Shown: positions 44,205-53,050 of the stretch, one piece after another
Layout: every line of letters starts with the position of its first letter
How positions within the stretch are numbered: the stretch's first letter is position 1
Origin: Ga0074139 sp964515195
GTDB lineage: Bacteria > Bdellovibrionota > Bdellovibrionia > Bdellovibrionales > Bdellovibrionaceae
Length of the DNA stretch: 64,000 bases
Reading direction: 5' to 3'
NCBI GenBank assembly: GCA_964515195.1
Contig: CAZETK010000001.1
Location: 1-64,000 of the forward strand
Translations under genes and position numbers: made by a program
Notes under the pieces: model-generated
The model's database searches: none
What the model was told of the DNA's origin: nothing
The model's input: only the letters and a program-made list of their open reading frames with translations

Positions 44205-44402
44205 GTAGGTAATGTCTGTCGGTTGGCGCCGCGGCTGCGATTTCGCTCTCTCATCGTGCGGCGGTTACATACGATTGTGCGAGCTGAGATTATTTTAAAC
44301 ACTAATCCTACAGTTAAAGAAAAACTAATTTATGCAATCGGTTTAACCCGAATTAATGCCTTCTCAGGGGCCCGAAAACTGCTTGAGGCACTTGATGGTC
44401 AA
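44205..44402 (+). pseudogene. Fragment of a TPR/winged-helix regulator
   Basis: The frame encodes CRLAPRLRFRSLIVRRLH, TIVRAE and LIYAIGLTRINAFSGARKLLE, which align well with residues 60-125 of the TPR regulator at 19.8 kb (RRLQLPSLIIKWLHPIVRSE, LYALGLFRVGAYSEAEEILK). Both ends are missing. Its companion nitroreductase remnant lies 1.5 kb upstream. Confidence 0.75.
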
Positions 44403-44429
44403 AGCAAACTGTTGAGACCGGAGGAAAGG

Positions 44430-44765
44430 TTATCCGGACTCATCCGGACTTACCTGCTTCAAGTGAATTGCTCCGATCACGTTCTGGATCGGCATGACAA
44501 ATGCCGTTCCGGCGCCGGGTTTTTCCAGCTCACCGGCCGCGACGATCGCCTTAAGGACCACGTCCACAATTTCTGAGCGGACGATTGTAAGAAGAATCTC
44601 CTTCTCGGGCTCGATCAGAATGCCCAATATCTTTTGTTTTTCGTGAATTCCTGTCCCACGGCCTAATAGCAGAGTTCCACCATTAGCGCCTGCGGTGGTT
44701 GATGCCTCTAGTACGGCATTGCCCCAACCTTTGCGTACGATGCTTACGATGAGAGAAACATTCAT
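44430..44765 (-). CDS. PII-like signalling protein linked to DUF1538, 111 aa
   Basis: A small trimeric PII-fold protein. Seen: LIVSIVRKGWGNAVLEASTTAGANGGTLLLGRGTG (T-loop region), EPEKEILLTIV (B-loop-like) and GKGxG-type GAGTAFVMPI at the end. Classical GlnB has Tyr51; not seen here. The start overlaps the upstream DUF1538 stop by four bases, so coupling is strong. PII proteins bind ATP/ADP and small metabolites and gate membrane transporters. Here it likely controls the two DUF1538 membrane proteins. Base composition looks GC-richer than the neighbours. Confidence 0.85.
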   Translation of the reverse strand: MNVSLIVSIVRKGWGNAVLEASTTAGANGGTLLLGRGTGIHEKQKILGILIEPEKEILLTIVRSEIVDVVLKAIVAAGELEKPGAGTAFVMPIQNVIGAIHLKQVSPDESG

Positions 44766-45457
44766 ACCTCATCCGCTCCTTTCGGTTGATTTCCAGTTCT
44801 ATAAAAAAATCCCAATATAATGATCGAAATAATCGGTGCCAGGGCAATGAGAGCCATCAAGCCAAGACCGTGGATGAGTGGATCTTGACCTACCATCGCC
44901 GAGGAAATTCCAAGCCCCATCGCGAGAAGAAAAGTATTGGCCATCGGTCCCGTCGCAACCCCACTGGCATCGACCGCGATTGAAATGAACTGTTCGTCGC
45001 CAAACCACATAATCACGATGGCGAATGCGTAACCAGGTATCAGAATGTAAAGCAGAGGAATATCAAAAGCGATCCGCATAGCGCCGAGGCCAACCACCAT
45101 TCCGACTGAAACGCAGATGGTGAGAATCACAGCCCTCTCGGAAATCGCACCGCTTGAGGCCTTCTCCACCTGATCGGCGAGAATCCGCACAGAAGGTTCT
45201 CCCCAGGTTGTTACGAATCCGAGCAAAAAGCCCAAAGGCGCGAGAGACCACTTCTGCGGAAGAGCACCGATCGTTTGTCCGATGACTTGGCCAAAGGGCA
45301 GCAGGCCAATCTGAACGCCCTGCAAGAAAAGCAGTAGACCGCAGGCCGCAAGCAAGGTGCCTTTCAGGATGCTAGCGACATAGGCGCGAGGCAGCCTGAG
45401 CCAGAAGACTTGAAAAATAAGAAAGAACAAGACCAAAGGCACAATTGCCTCAAGCAC
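44762..45457 (-). CDS. DUF1538 membrane protein (second copy), 231 aa
   Basis: An inner-membrane protein with about seven hydrophobic helices. The family signature is LPLGQxIG-like GLLPFGQVIGQTIGAL and GFVTTWGEPSVRILADQVEKAS...GAISERAVI. DUF1538 proteins have no known function; a transporter role is suspected. The start is GTG 45457; the frame stays open further upstream, so a longer N-terminal helix from a rare start codon is possible. It lies between a homologue and a PII-like protein in one operon. The pair may form a heterodimer, as with many small transporter families. Confidence 0.85.
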   Translation of the reverse strand: MLEAIVPLVLFFLIFQVFWLRLPRAYVASILKGTLLAACGLLLFLQGVQIGLLPFGQVIGQTIGALPQKWSLAPLGFLLGFVTTWGEPSVRILADQVEKASSGAISERAVILTICVSVGMVVGLGAMRIAFDIPLLYILIPGYAFAIVIMWFGDEQFISIAVDASGVATGPMANTFLLAMGLGISSAMVGQDPLIHGLGLMALIALAPIISIIILGFFYRTGNQPKGADEV

Positions 45458-45495
45458 GCTGTTCGCTGTGTCTCCTATTCCGAGGAAAAGTTTGC

Positions 45496-46191
45496 TCAGA
45501 AAAATAAAACCCCCATCAGCAAAAGGACGATGATGGGCCCGATCGAAGCGAATCCCAGTAATCCGAAACCGTCAGCGAGGGTAGAGCGGCGGGCCAGTAC
45601 GGAACTGAGGCCTAGCGCCAAAGAGAGAACGACGGGGGCTGTGAGAGCGCCCGTCGTTACGCTCCCGGCATCGTAAGACAGAGCGACGAATTCATCAGGC
45701 GCGAAAAAAGAAAGTCCGATAACGATCAGGTAGGCGGACGTAAGAAGGTAGACCATCGGAATGCCAAGAACCACTCTCAACATAGCTATGGAGACGGAGA
45801 TTCCGACTCCTATAGCGACAAGGTACAGCACTATGGAACCTGAGATCGCACCTTTCGAAATCTCGTTGACCTGCTTGGACAATACCAGCACATCCGGTTC
45901 GGCCACCGTAGTCACAAAGCCCACGGAAAATGCGGTCGCCACAATGAACCAAAGGGAGTTTCGGCGCGGAAGCTCTGCGCCGACAAACCTTCCCATGGGC
46001 AAGACTCCTATGTCGACACCCAGAAAAAACAGCACTAAGCCTCCAATTGTCATAAGGCATCCGACGAAGAACTGTAGAAAAAGCTCCATGGGCGCATGAA
46101 TCAGAGTGAACTGAAGTAAGGTAACTGTGACAATGAGAGGGGCTATCGATTTTACGACCTCTGCGAGCTTGGCTTTGATCAAATCCGTCAT
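45496..46191 (-). CDS. DUF1538 membrane protein (first copy), 231 aa
   Basis: Paralogue of the next gene, with the same pattern: GVLPMGRFVGAELPRRNSLW, GFVTTVAEPDVLVLSKQVNEISKGAISGSIVL and multiple helices. It begins a three-gene operon (DUF1538, DUF1538, PII-like). The glutamate in the AEPDV motif and its counterpart GEPSV suggest a conserved functional centre. The ATG at 46191 has no strong box. The operon looks GC-richer than its surroundings, so it may be acquired. It probably transports or senses an unknown small solute. Confidence 0.88.
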   Translation of the reverse strand: MTDLIKAKLAEVVKSIAPLIVTVTLLQFTLIHAPMELFLQFFVGCLMTIGGLVLFFLGVDIGVLPMGRFVGAELPRRNSLWFIVATAFSVGFVTTVAEPDVLVLSKQVNEISKGAISGSIVLYLVAIGVGISVSIAMLRVVLGIPMVYLLTSAYLIVIGLSFFAPDEFVALSYDAGSVTTGALTAPVVLSLALGLSSVLARRSTLADGFGLLGFASIGPIIVLLLMGVLFF

Positions 46192-46245
46192 GCTATACCT
46201 GCTAGGGCCTTCATTTTGATTTCTTTCATCTGTTTAATCCAAATC

Positions 46246-46822
46246 AGATTCTCGCTGAGCAAATTTGTCTAGGGATCTACAAATTGTATTAATACATAAA
46301 GATAATGCATTTAACATATCAATTGGCAGCAGTCTTGAAGAAATACTTGAAACAGAGCAGCCCCGCATCATCAACGACTTGTAGGAGTACAGTGAGAAGC
46401 ACCCACAGTCAAAACCAACAGCGCTCATTCTTAGAGATGATATCAGATCAAGTTTGACATGCCCCTTGCGCGCTAAAGGAAAGCAGATTGGCATTGTGTT
46501 CTTTTCAAGTACACAAACCGGAACTTACAAGAGCGAACATATTCAAACCTACTTGGAAATAGCGGATGAGATCTCCGCGCTTGTTGAGCATAGGCAACTT
46601 CGTAAAGCCGCTGATAGCAGCTTCTCCCAAGCTCAAAACTTACGAATGATCTTGCATGACCTTGAGGCGCCGCTGGCTGTGATTCAAGGATTTCTTGACC
46701 TCACGGAAGACGAGGACTGGTATCAAGGTTTAGATCCTAATGCCAAGGGCGTCTTTTCCACCCTTCACTGGCTGGTAACTCGGCTTGCTGTCTCGGCAAT
46801 AAACAAACGATTCATTTTTTAA
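46246..46822 (+). pseudogene. Remnant of a GAF-domain histidine kinase
   Basis: The frame shows a GAF C-terminal half (LETEQPRIINDL, then SSLTCPLRAKGKQIGIVFFSS, then YLEIADEISALVEH). A dimerisation/phospho-acceptor region follows (MILHDLEAPLAVIQGFLDL). A TAG codon at 46382-46384 breaks the frame. The ATP-binding domain is absent, since the reading ends soon after the H box. So it lacks kinase activity. Confidence 0.8.
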
Positions 46823-46842
46823 TCCTTTCTTCAAATTAATTT

Positions 46843-47616
46843 CTATTTTGCGGGCGTGACGCCCGGAATGGATTTTGTTTCGCCCTTAAACTTTCCTTTG
46901 ATCGCATCCACGCCCGTTTGTGGTTTCGCGAGTGAAACGAAGCTCTGGCGGCTTTTTCGCTTTTCGATCGTACTTATGTTCAACTTTTTTTCCATGTTTT
47001 CTACAAGTCCCGGAAGGGCCTCACCATCATGATTGAATGACCATGCCAGCATAGGCTCACCAAGCGGCATTTTATCTCCCTTCATTCCATGGTAACCTGT
47101 ATTCCATACGTGCCAGGTTTTTCCGTAGGAGTTCAGCTTACTTTTCATAAGTTCTTTTTCGGCAACATCCGGCAGGCCTGGTCCAACGAGCTGTCCTGAG
47201 AGAATTTCGTAGTTGTGGGGGTGCCAAAACTTCTTTTCCCCAGAAGGAAGTTCATTAAAAAGCTTTTCCGAGATGATGTATTCGATTCCGTTTAAGTTTG
47301 CATCGTTCGTGTTTCCATCAAAGAGCGCGCATTGAGCGAAGTCTTCATTCACCTGTTTGCAAAAGTGATGGGCTTCCATCTGATGCTCGGGGTGTTCCTT
47401 CATGGGGTGAAAGCCGACAAGGTGGACGTTCATGCCTGTCAGTGGCTCTTTGCCTTGAAGCATTTTGGCTCCGGTGGCAAGGAGACTTGTCTTGTTGCTC
47501 TTTTCTTGACCTTTTGGCGAAACTCCAGGTTTTGCATCGTCAATGGCATAGGTCACAAACGAGATTCCCAAGGCTGAACATATGAGAAGCGGAAAAATAC
47601 ACTTTTTCATTGTCAA
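46843..47616 (-). CDS. DUF1264 exported protein, 257 aa
   Basis: Signal peptide FPLLICSALGISFVTYA. The mature part carries the DUF1264 signature: HHFCKQVNEDFAQCALFDGN, LNGIEYIISEKLFNELPSGEKKFWHPHNYE, SGQLVGPGLPDVAEKEL and YGKTWHVWNT. The family includes plant oil-body-associated proteins and unknown bacterial proteins; the function is unclear. Conserved His residues hint at metal or ligand binding. It follows a degraded kinase on the other strand and seems monocistronic. Confidence 0.9.
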   Translation of the reverse strand: MTMKKCIFPLLICSALGISFVTYAIDDAKPGVSPKGQEKSNKTSLLATGAKMLQGKEPLTGMNVHLVGFHPMKEHPEHQMEAHHFCKQVNEDFAQCALFDGNTNDANLNGIEYIISEKLFNELPSGEKKFWHPHNYEILSGQLVGPGLPDVAEKELMKSKLNSYGKTWHVWNTGYHGMKGDKMPLGEPMLAWSFNHDGEALPGLVENMEKKLNISTIEKRKSRQSFVSLAKPQTGVDAIKGKFKGETKSIPGVTPAK

Positions 47617-47925
47617 ACTCCTTCACAATCGACGCTCAGATAAAATCAGAATTCTAGAGATCGATTGCGACAAATACATAACCCCAAGGGGCCAAAACGC
47701 CTGCTGCCGACAATGCAAGTCGGGCAAATCTCCGTAATGAACCACGACCGCAAGCAGGCCTCTATCATGGTTATTTAAAACGGCAGCGTTTGCCACTCTC
47801 TCTAGCTAGCAAGTGCTGTTCCAAAAAAATTTAGAACTCATGAGATAACCACTCCTCATATTATGAGCGGCAAGGTGACGCTGGGCAAAGGTGGAGCAAT
47901 TGAAGAATTGCCCAGCTACAAAGAT
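47617..47925. other. Spacer without a supported gene
   Basis: Contains a 48-codon plus-strand frame from ATG 47862 that runs into the AAA gene antisense, and an 8-bp inverted repeat (CTGGGCAA...TTGCCCAG, 47881-47914). No family match is recognised. I would treat it as non-coding. Confidence 0.5.
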
Positions 47926-47941
47926 ATCGCGCTTGCGCGAT
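47926..47941 (-). terminator. Hairpin after the AAA ATPase gene
   Basis: ATCGCGC-TT-GCGCGAT is a perfect GC-rich hairpin 17 bases beyond the AAA gene stop (minus strand). The following T-run is weak (ATCTTTG), so termination strength is uncertain. Confidence 0.45.
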
Positions 47942-47958
47942 TCCCGGAGAAAGTTTCA

Positions 47959-48561
47959 TTATCGATTCCGGAGTTCACCTTTGTGATGAAGGGCCACCAG
48001 TCTGGCTAGCTCGTCTAATCCAGAGTTCACTTTTTTTATAAAAGAAGGATTGTGGGGAACAAAAATAAAATTCGGATGCTTCGACCACATCGCTTTGAGC
48101 TTATTATCGAGAAGTACGGCCTGTTCATTCGACTCGATTCGCACGGGGTTACCGCCTTCAATGGCGATACCACCAACGGCCGCAGTTTCAAAAAATATAA
48201 CGGCATCATATCGGGCTAATTCACGCTCTAACGTCGTGTTGAGATGCGCGAAAAACCCCTCTGGCTGTCCTGGCCAATAGGCCGCTCCATCGATTGTGCC
48301 GCGGTCACAAAGTAGAATTCGGCTTTCGTAGTGCGCGGCCTGAGCATCTTCGAGATTCATTTGCACGTGGTAGATCGCTCGTTGAGTGGCTTGGCGCACT
48401 CCGATCTCTCCAGCGCGGGGAAAGCCTCCTAAATACAGAAGGGTAGCGGCCTCAGGAACGACTACAACATCATCGCCGATCTCGCGGCGATAGAGATCTG
48501 CAGCGGTTGTCTTGCCTCCACCGGGACCTCCAGTAAGAACAATTCGACAGCACTTTTCCAT
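47959..48561 (-). CDS. AAA-type P-loop ATPase/nucleotide kinase-like protein, 200 aa
   Basis: The Walker A is TGGPGGGKTT near the N-terminus. A Walker-B-like segment is RILLCDRGTIDGAAYW, and the family seems to be AAA_28/NadR-like (kinase-like P-loop). A catalytic base Asp in CDRG is typical for such kinases. It may phosphorylate a small molecule. ATG 48561 follows AAGGAG. It lies alone between a hairpin and a decayed reductase gene. The substrate cannot be told. Confidence 0.8.
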   Translation of the reverse strand: MEKCCRIVLTGGPGGGKTTAADLYRREIGDDVVVVPEAATLLYLGGFPRAGEIGVRQATQRAIYHVQMNLEDAQAAHYESRILLCDRGTIDGAAYWPGQPEGFFAHLNTTLERELARYDAVIFFETAAVGGIAIEGGNPVRIESNEQAVLLDNKLKAMWSKHPNFIFVPHNPSFIKKVNSGLDELARLVALHHKGELRNR

Positions 48562-48707
48562 GAGTGGCTCCTTTAATTTTTTAACGCAAGGATGGGATCG
48601 ACCTTTTTTATCATTACACCAGAAGAAGGGGCACGGCGCAATGGGCCGCAGGGGCTCCCCTGACGAGTTTATCTACTCATCTACACGCACCTTTCTTAGA
48701 TAGTAAT

Positions 48708-49130
48708 TCAACGACGTACTGAATAGACAACTTCGACACAGGTTTTTCCTCGTTGCCGAATCTCTTGAATATTAAACGCATCTTCAGTTCGATGAGAAAA
48801 TAGCTTCTTCCCCTCGTTTAGAAAAACCGCAATCGTTTGGATGTGCATTTCATCAACCAAATATTTTTCTCGCCGGCAAGCTTTCTGAATTCCTCGTGTT
48901 GTGATCGGACATCATCCTTTGTAAAACGGACGTCGCCCCCTCCATCGTCCGCAAATTGCGATGAGTAAAGACAATGCAAGGAATTTTGTAAGGTCACGGA
49001 CCTTTCGTATTATCAAGCAGCCGTTGGTATGTAGTAGAACCCATAACGATGACCCCGACAGGACTTTTCCCTCAAAAGCATCTTCGGGAAGATCGTAGCA
49101 GCGCCAAAATATGCCGGATGAGGCATCTTT
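48708..49130 (-). pseudogene. Decayed RibD/DHFR-like reductase
   Basis: Minus-strand frames encode family pieces: VIVMGSTTYQRLL, then IVFTHRNL, then EKNIWLVDEMHIQTIAVFL and CVEVVYSVRR stop. They lie in different frames and contain a stop after TKGP. The usual GGG segment between IWLV and the DEMHI block is deleted. So the gene is clearly broken by frameshifts. Confidence 0.85.
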
Positions 49131-49602
49131 AAAAATAAGGCGGCGGACTTAGTTTGCTAAAATTAATTTCCGAATCCGTAAGACAAACCATGCATGTAGT
49201 TGTCTTATATTTTTGCAATGGGGGCGGTAAAATTTTAAACCCGAATCTCTGATAAAACTCAGGATTGATATCTGAATAAAGATAGGTAACTTTTGAACTT
49301 CTGTTCTTTTGAAGGTCATTAAGAACACTCTTGATCAGTGCAGAGGCGTAACCTTTTTTTCTTTGATCTACAGGGGTGGCGATCGACCCAATTCCATATA
49401 CATTGTCAGCAAAAGAGTGAACTAATAAAGACGAAAGCAGGGCCCGATTCCTCTCTAAAACGAACCATTCACCCTGACGATATTTTGGAGAAGTGCGACA
49501 CTCTTCTAAATAATTCTCAAGGGATGAGCCATCAGCCCATACGTCGAAACCCATCTTATAAATTTCATCGAACTCTTCTGCGTGAGGCTTGCGAATTAAC
49601 AT
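49129..49602 (-). CDS. GNAT-family N-acetyltransferase, 157 aa
   Basis: Acetyl-CoA-dependent transferase with family motif A: YGIGSIATPVDQRKKGYASALIKSVLNDL (the RKKGYAS loop binds CoA), followed by the strand TYLYSDINPEFYQRFGFKI. Length is normal. The start follows AGAGAAAA, a moderate site. The stop touches the decayed reductase. Substrate unknown; antibiotic or amine acetylation is possible. It is next to a methyltransferase gene in the same orientation (gap 37 bases). Confidence 0.88.
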   Translation of the reverse strand: MLIRKPHAEEFDEIYKMGFDVWADGSSLENYLEECRTSPKYRQGEWFVLERNRALLSSLLVHSFADNVYGIGSIATPVDQRKKGYASALIKSVLNDLQKNRSSKVTYLYSDINPEFYQRFGFKILPPPLQKYKTTTCMVCLTDSEINFSKLSPPPYF

Positions 49603-49639
49603 TTTCTCTCCCGCTATTTTTGAGCTGAAAAATCAGAAT

Positions 49640-50386
49640 TTATCTAAGCACCATTCGCAATATCGACGGATTATTATTATGATCGTCTACTTGTTGTTCG
49701 ATAACTTCAAAGCCAGCCTCTATAACTTCGCTTAGGACTTTATCCACAGGGTAAAGTCTTCGTTGAGCGCACCAGTGCTGCCCGTCGATTTCAATGATTC
49801 CTCGATCACTCGATGGTTTTGTTTTATGCCACAAGATATACTCATTGTCGAATCGAAGAGTGTCGAGCATCATTGTAGGATCGATCTGAGTATTTGGCAT
49901 AACCATAGTATCTAAAATAAAAATTCCGTTGGCAGAGAGAGCACTTCTGATCTTACTGAATACTTTATTTCGATCTTCTTCAAAAACAATGCAGTGAAGA
50001 AGATGGCTATCATAAATGAAATCAAAATTTTGACTGATGAACTTCAAGTCTAAAGCATCGCCAACAACAAATTGAATTTCTAAATTTTGCTGACACGCCA
50101 GGCTTCTTCCGATTTCAAGAGCCGTTTCGGAAATATCAACTCCCATTGTGCTGAATCCATATCTCGCAAGAATAAATGCCGTTGTCCCTGTTCCGCAGCC
50201 AAGATCGAGAGCTGATTTACCTCTTGCAATAGAGAAGTATTTTTCAATTTTCCCTATCAGGTATTCGTTTGTTTCTACATCACCAAGCTCAGCTAAACTT
50301 TTAGCATTACCCCAGCCGATAAATCCTTTTGATTTAATCTGCTGATAAACTAATTCGTGTACATGGTAATAAGATTGCATTGGCAA
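49640..50386 (-). CDS. Class I SAM-dependent methyltransferase, 248 aa
   Basis: The SAM-binding motif I is SALDLGCGTGTTAFILARYG, with acidic residue after strand 2 (TMGVDISETALE) and motif III DFIYDSHLLHC. The family is methyltransferase type 11-like. The N-terminal part (YYHVHELVYQQIKSKG) is typical of small-molecule methylases. No ribosome-binding site is obvious. It shares direction with the GNAT gene 37 bases downstream. Substrate unknown. Confidence 0.9.
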   Translation of the reverse strand: MPMQSYYHVHELVYQQIKSKGFIGWGNAKSLAELGDVETNEYLIGKIEKYFSIARGKSALDLGCGTGTTAFILARYGFSTMGVDISETALEIGRSLACQQNLEIQFVVGDALDLKFISQNFDFIYDSHLLHCIVFEEDRNKVFSKIRSALSANGIFILDTMVMPNTQIDPTMMLDTLRFDNEYILWHKTKPSSDRGIIEIDGQHWCAQRRLYPVDKVLSEVIEAGFEVIEQQVDDHNNNPSILRMVLR

Positions 50387-50436
50387 ATCCTTCGGTCATG
50401 AGCTTCAACTGCCGAATTTAAGTCTCCGTCAACGCT

Positions 50437-50644
50437 TCACCGTGACCGTCCATCGAATTTTGTAACTTCAAGACTGTCCGGATCGACTCCGTCGAGACAG
50501 CGAACATTGATGACCCTCATTTCCTTTCCATCTGGAGCAATTCCCTTAGAAAAAGAAGCCACACCACAGGTGGAGCAAAATAAGTGATAGATTATCAACT
50601 TCACACCTAACTTTGCCACAATGACAGCCACCACTATATTTCAC
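50437..50644 (-). pseudogene. GFA/CENP-V family remnant (internal deletion)
   Basis: A GTG start with an AAGGAG box begins KYSGGCHCGKVRCEV, the family N-terminus. After about 18 codons the frame shifts to LFCSTCGVASFSKGIAPDG...VNVRCLDGVD...FDGRSR, the family C-terminus. The middle third is missing, so no active enzyme is encoded. Confidence 0.85.
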
Positions 50645-50789
50645 TTAGCTCTCTCCTTATATCTTGGTGGTATCCAGATTATACTCTTTTATGCGAAAGT
50701 CGAGTCCGAAGTTTCGTCAGCATAGGCTTAATGTTCCTCTGTAACAATGCTTACCAATCCTTCATAGCTTGTATTCGTGCTTCAGGGCC

Positions 50790-51818
50790 TTAATCGCAGC
50801 TCGAATCGTGGGTGTCGACTATTGTATCGTACTTGGATCTGCAGCTCTCCCAGACCTTGTACGAAAAAGAATGTAAGGATCCATAAAAATCTTTTTTGGG
50901 TCCCTTCATAAAGTCGATATAATCTTTTTTATCTTTTGGACTAATAGTTTTCTTAAAGTTCCTCGAAAAGGCTCCAGTAGAGACCAAATCGGCTATCTTC
51001 TTCTTGTTGCGCCAAAAATAAGGCTCATTCTCATTGAACACGTTATGACCGCTCTCCCCATTTAATAGTCGAAAAAGATCCAATGCGATCTTACAAGTTT
51101 CATCGTTCTTAAATTTTACGGCAAATTCCTTAGGAACATACACATCGTGAATAGTGCCTGGCCCGCAGTCAATAGCTGCGTTAGGTTTTTCCGCCACCTT
51201 TACGTAGTCTTGAATTTTTATATTTAACTCCTCGCCAATGGATTTAAGTAGTTTATCTTCACCATCAGCAATAAAAAATCCAATATTTTCTTCGCGTGAT
51301 CTTTTTAGCTCTTTAAGAGCTATCATTAAATATTTTTTCCTTTCAGAATCATTTTTAGGAAAAGACCTGCCAAGTGCAGCAACAATACTGCTTCTCATAT
51401 ATTCAAGAGGGAGCTTACTAAAACTTCTTGATACTTCCCTATTAGCAAAAAAGGGGATTAGATATTTTTCGATATTTTCTTGGCTGTTCCCAATTACATA
51501 GATATCGAAACGTACTTCTGCATCTCCTTCTCCCAAGCACTTTATCTCTTTATAGGTTTTTTCTTCTAAGATACTTTTTAGTAGTTTCACATATTCTATA
51601 GGAAACTGTTTTTCAGGAACCGCTTTGAGTTGGGTTATTAATGTTTTGATTTTCTCTTTATGATCACACCAACTGACAGTCTCTTCCATAGATGCAATCG
51701 CTTGTATGCGCAATTTCCGCAATTGCGCGTCGTCTGTTTTCTGAGTGCCTTGTCCCAAACCCTCTCCAGACCAAAGGATGATCCCAAAAAAGAACATGAT
51801 AAACGGCAAAACACGCAT
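50790..51818 (-). CDS. Exported protein of unknown function, 342 aa
   Basis: Signal peptide (LPFIMFFFGIILWSGEGLG). The mature protein is helix-rich and highly charged, with scattered cysteines (SWCDH, IKCLGE, AIDCGPG, TCKIAL, WESCRSK, SSCD). The middle (VRFDIYVIGNSQENIEKYLIPFFANREVSRSF) has a HEAT-like helical character. No family is recognised. ATG 51818 lies downstream of AAGGAGTAAGG. It appears to be a stand-alone gene next to a zinc-ribbon membrane protein in the same orientation (24 bases apart), so they may be co-transcribed. Confidence 0.65.
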   Translation of the reverse strand: MRVLPFIMFFFGIILWSGEGLGQGTQKTDDAQLRKLRIQAIASMEETVSWCDHKEKIKTLITQLKAVPEKQFPIEYVKLLKSILEEKTYKEIKCLGEGDAEVRFDIYVIGNSQENIEKYLIPFFANREVSRSFSKLPLEYMRSSIVAALGRSFPKNDSERKKYLMIALKELKRSREENIGFFIADGEDKLLKSIGEELNIKIQDYVKVAEKPNAAIDCGPGTIHDVYVPKEFAVKFKNDETCKIALDLFRLLNGESGHNVFNENEPYFWRNKKKIADLVSTGAFSRNFKKTISPKDKKDYIDFMKGPKKDFYGSLHSFSYKVWESCRSKYDTIVDTHDSSCD

Positions 51819-51842
51819 ATCCTTACTCCTTACATATTATAA

Positions 51843-52583
51843 CTAAAAAGCAATTTGATCTAAGTTCGCATCGTCTTTCAAGCCCAGCTTGTCTTCAAGG
51901 AGTTTTTCCACATACGCAGCTTCATTCATATCCCGCACTTTGCATAGACGAATCAAATTTCCATTTTTTAGTTTGAGACTTACGTAGTGTTTGAAGACTT
52001 TTCGACCGTTCTCTGTGCCATTCTTGGCTCTCTCGAGAGAGAAGTTTGCAATATCTGCCACATCAACAACCTTTCTCGTTCTCAACGAAAACGGCTTTGT
52101 CCAAAATGTTACCTTGTCATCTTTCAATAGGATCGTGGTTGTATTGAATAATTCGCAGAGGGCTGTATAGATCCACCATAGACCTATAAAAGAGAATACC
52201 GCGGCTAGCGTTGCGGGATTGATTGATCCAATTTGTATCCGAGTACCCTCCGCAAAAATGAGACTGTAGCTCGTTGACCCCATAATACAACTCCAGATTA
52301 TGGCATATGGAATTGTGGACTCGGATAATTTTGTAAACCACCTAATATCAACTCTGAACTCTGATCCACGGTCAATCACTTTCACTTGGGAAGTAGTTAC
52401 GGCCTTGGATTTATCAAATTTAAATGGAGCTGCAGGCCTATTTGTTTTGATGGTCTTATGACACCTTGGACATTCGAACTCACCCCTTACCTGGGCATTT
52501 TGAAGATCTTTTATTTTCAATTGATACCTGCAATTAGGACATTTCAACTTCGCGAGTCGCAGGATAAAGTCTTCAATCCCCAT
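51843..52583 (-). CDS. Zinc-ribbon membrane protein, 246 aa
   Basis: The N-terminus has a zinc ribbon (KCPNC ... FECPRCHK; CxxC pairs). Two hydrophobic helices follow (about 93-111 and 124-146), then a soluble C-terminal domain (DKVTFWTKPFSLRTRKVVDVADIANFSLERAKNG) that looks like a bacterial PH-type domain. Probably an inner-membrane protein that senses or organises a complex. Function unknown. ATG is after a GGGGG-type box. The exported 342-aa protein gene follows 24 bases later. Confidence 0.7.
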   Translation of the reverse strand: MGIEDFILRLAKLKCPNCRYQLKIKDLQNAQVRGEFECPRCHKTIKTNRPAAPFKFDKSKAVTTSQVKVIDRGSEFRVDIRWFTKLSESTIPYAIIWSCIMGSTSYSLIFAEGTRIQIGSINPATLAAVFSFIGLWWIYTALCELFNTTTILLKDDKVTFWTKPFSLRTRKVVDVADIANFSLERAKNGTENGRKVFKHYVSLKLKNGNLIRLCKVRDMNEAAYVEKLLEDKLGLKDDANLDQIAF

Positions 52584-52672
52584 ATAGCCCCCTTAACTCA
52601 GTTCTTATCGGCTGACTTTTTTCGATTTGTGAGCAAGGCTAAGATTAGCTAAGAAATAACCTGGGGCCATAT

Positions 52673-52917
52673 TCAGTTTTTCGGACGTTGGCAAGCCATG
52701 AGTCTCAAAATGGTATGTTCAAGGCGATTGTACGGAGGCTTTGGGATATTCATTTCATTCAGGAGTTTATAAAAAGTTGTGAGAGGGTGGATATCAGGAT
52801 GGCTGGTAGCACTTGTGGATTTGCTTAGAGTCTTTGCGCACCACACGGGATTGGCTAGAGCTGATCCGGCCATGAGGGTCCACAGGGCCAAAAGCAATTA
52901 AAAAGACGAAGCATCAT
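52673..52917 (-). pseudogene. Frameshifted small secreted protein
   Basis: A perfect GGAGGA box precedes ATGATG (52917) encoding MMLRLF. The signal-peptide core LLALWTLMAGSALANP continues in another frame from a TTG at 52897. So one base is lost or gained in the TTTTTAATTG run. The mature sequence of about 58 residues ends ACQRPKN. No family recognised. Confidence 0.65.
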
Positions 52918-53050
52918 AATTCCTCCAATTTGTACGGATTGAGGGTGTGCAATTGATATGACAGCTCGATCATCATTCAGCTTTTGTTGGAACGGGCCCC
53001 GACCCAAAATGACAGTGGGTTGTTAGAAATCTAGGTACTTTTTCTCGAAA

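Noticed and set aside
47862..48008. 48-codon plus-strand gene
   Set aside because: Its second half is antisense to the AAA gene and there is no family pattern.
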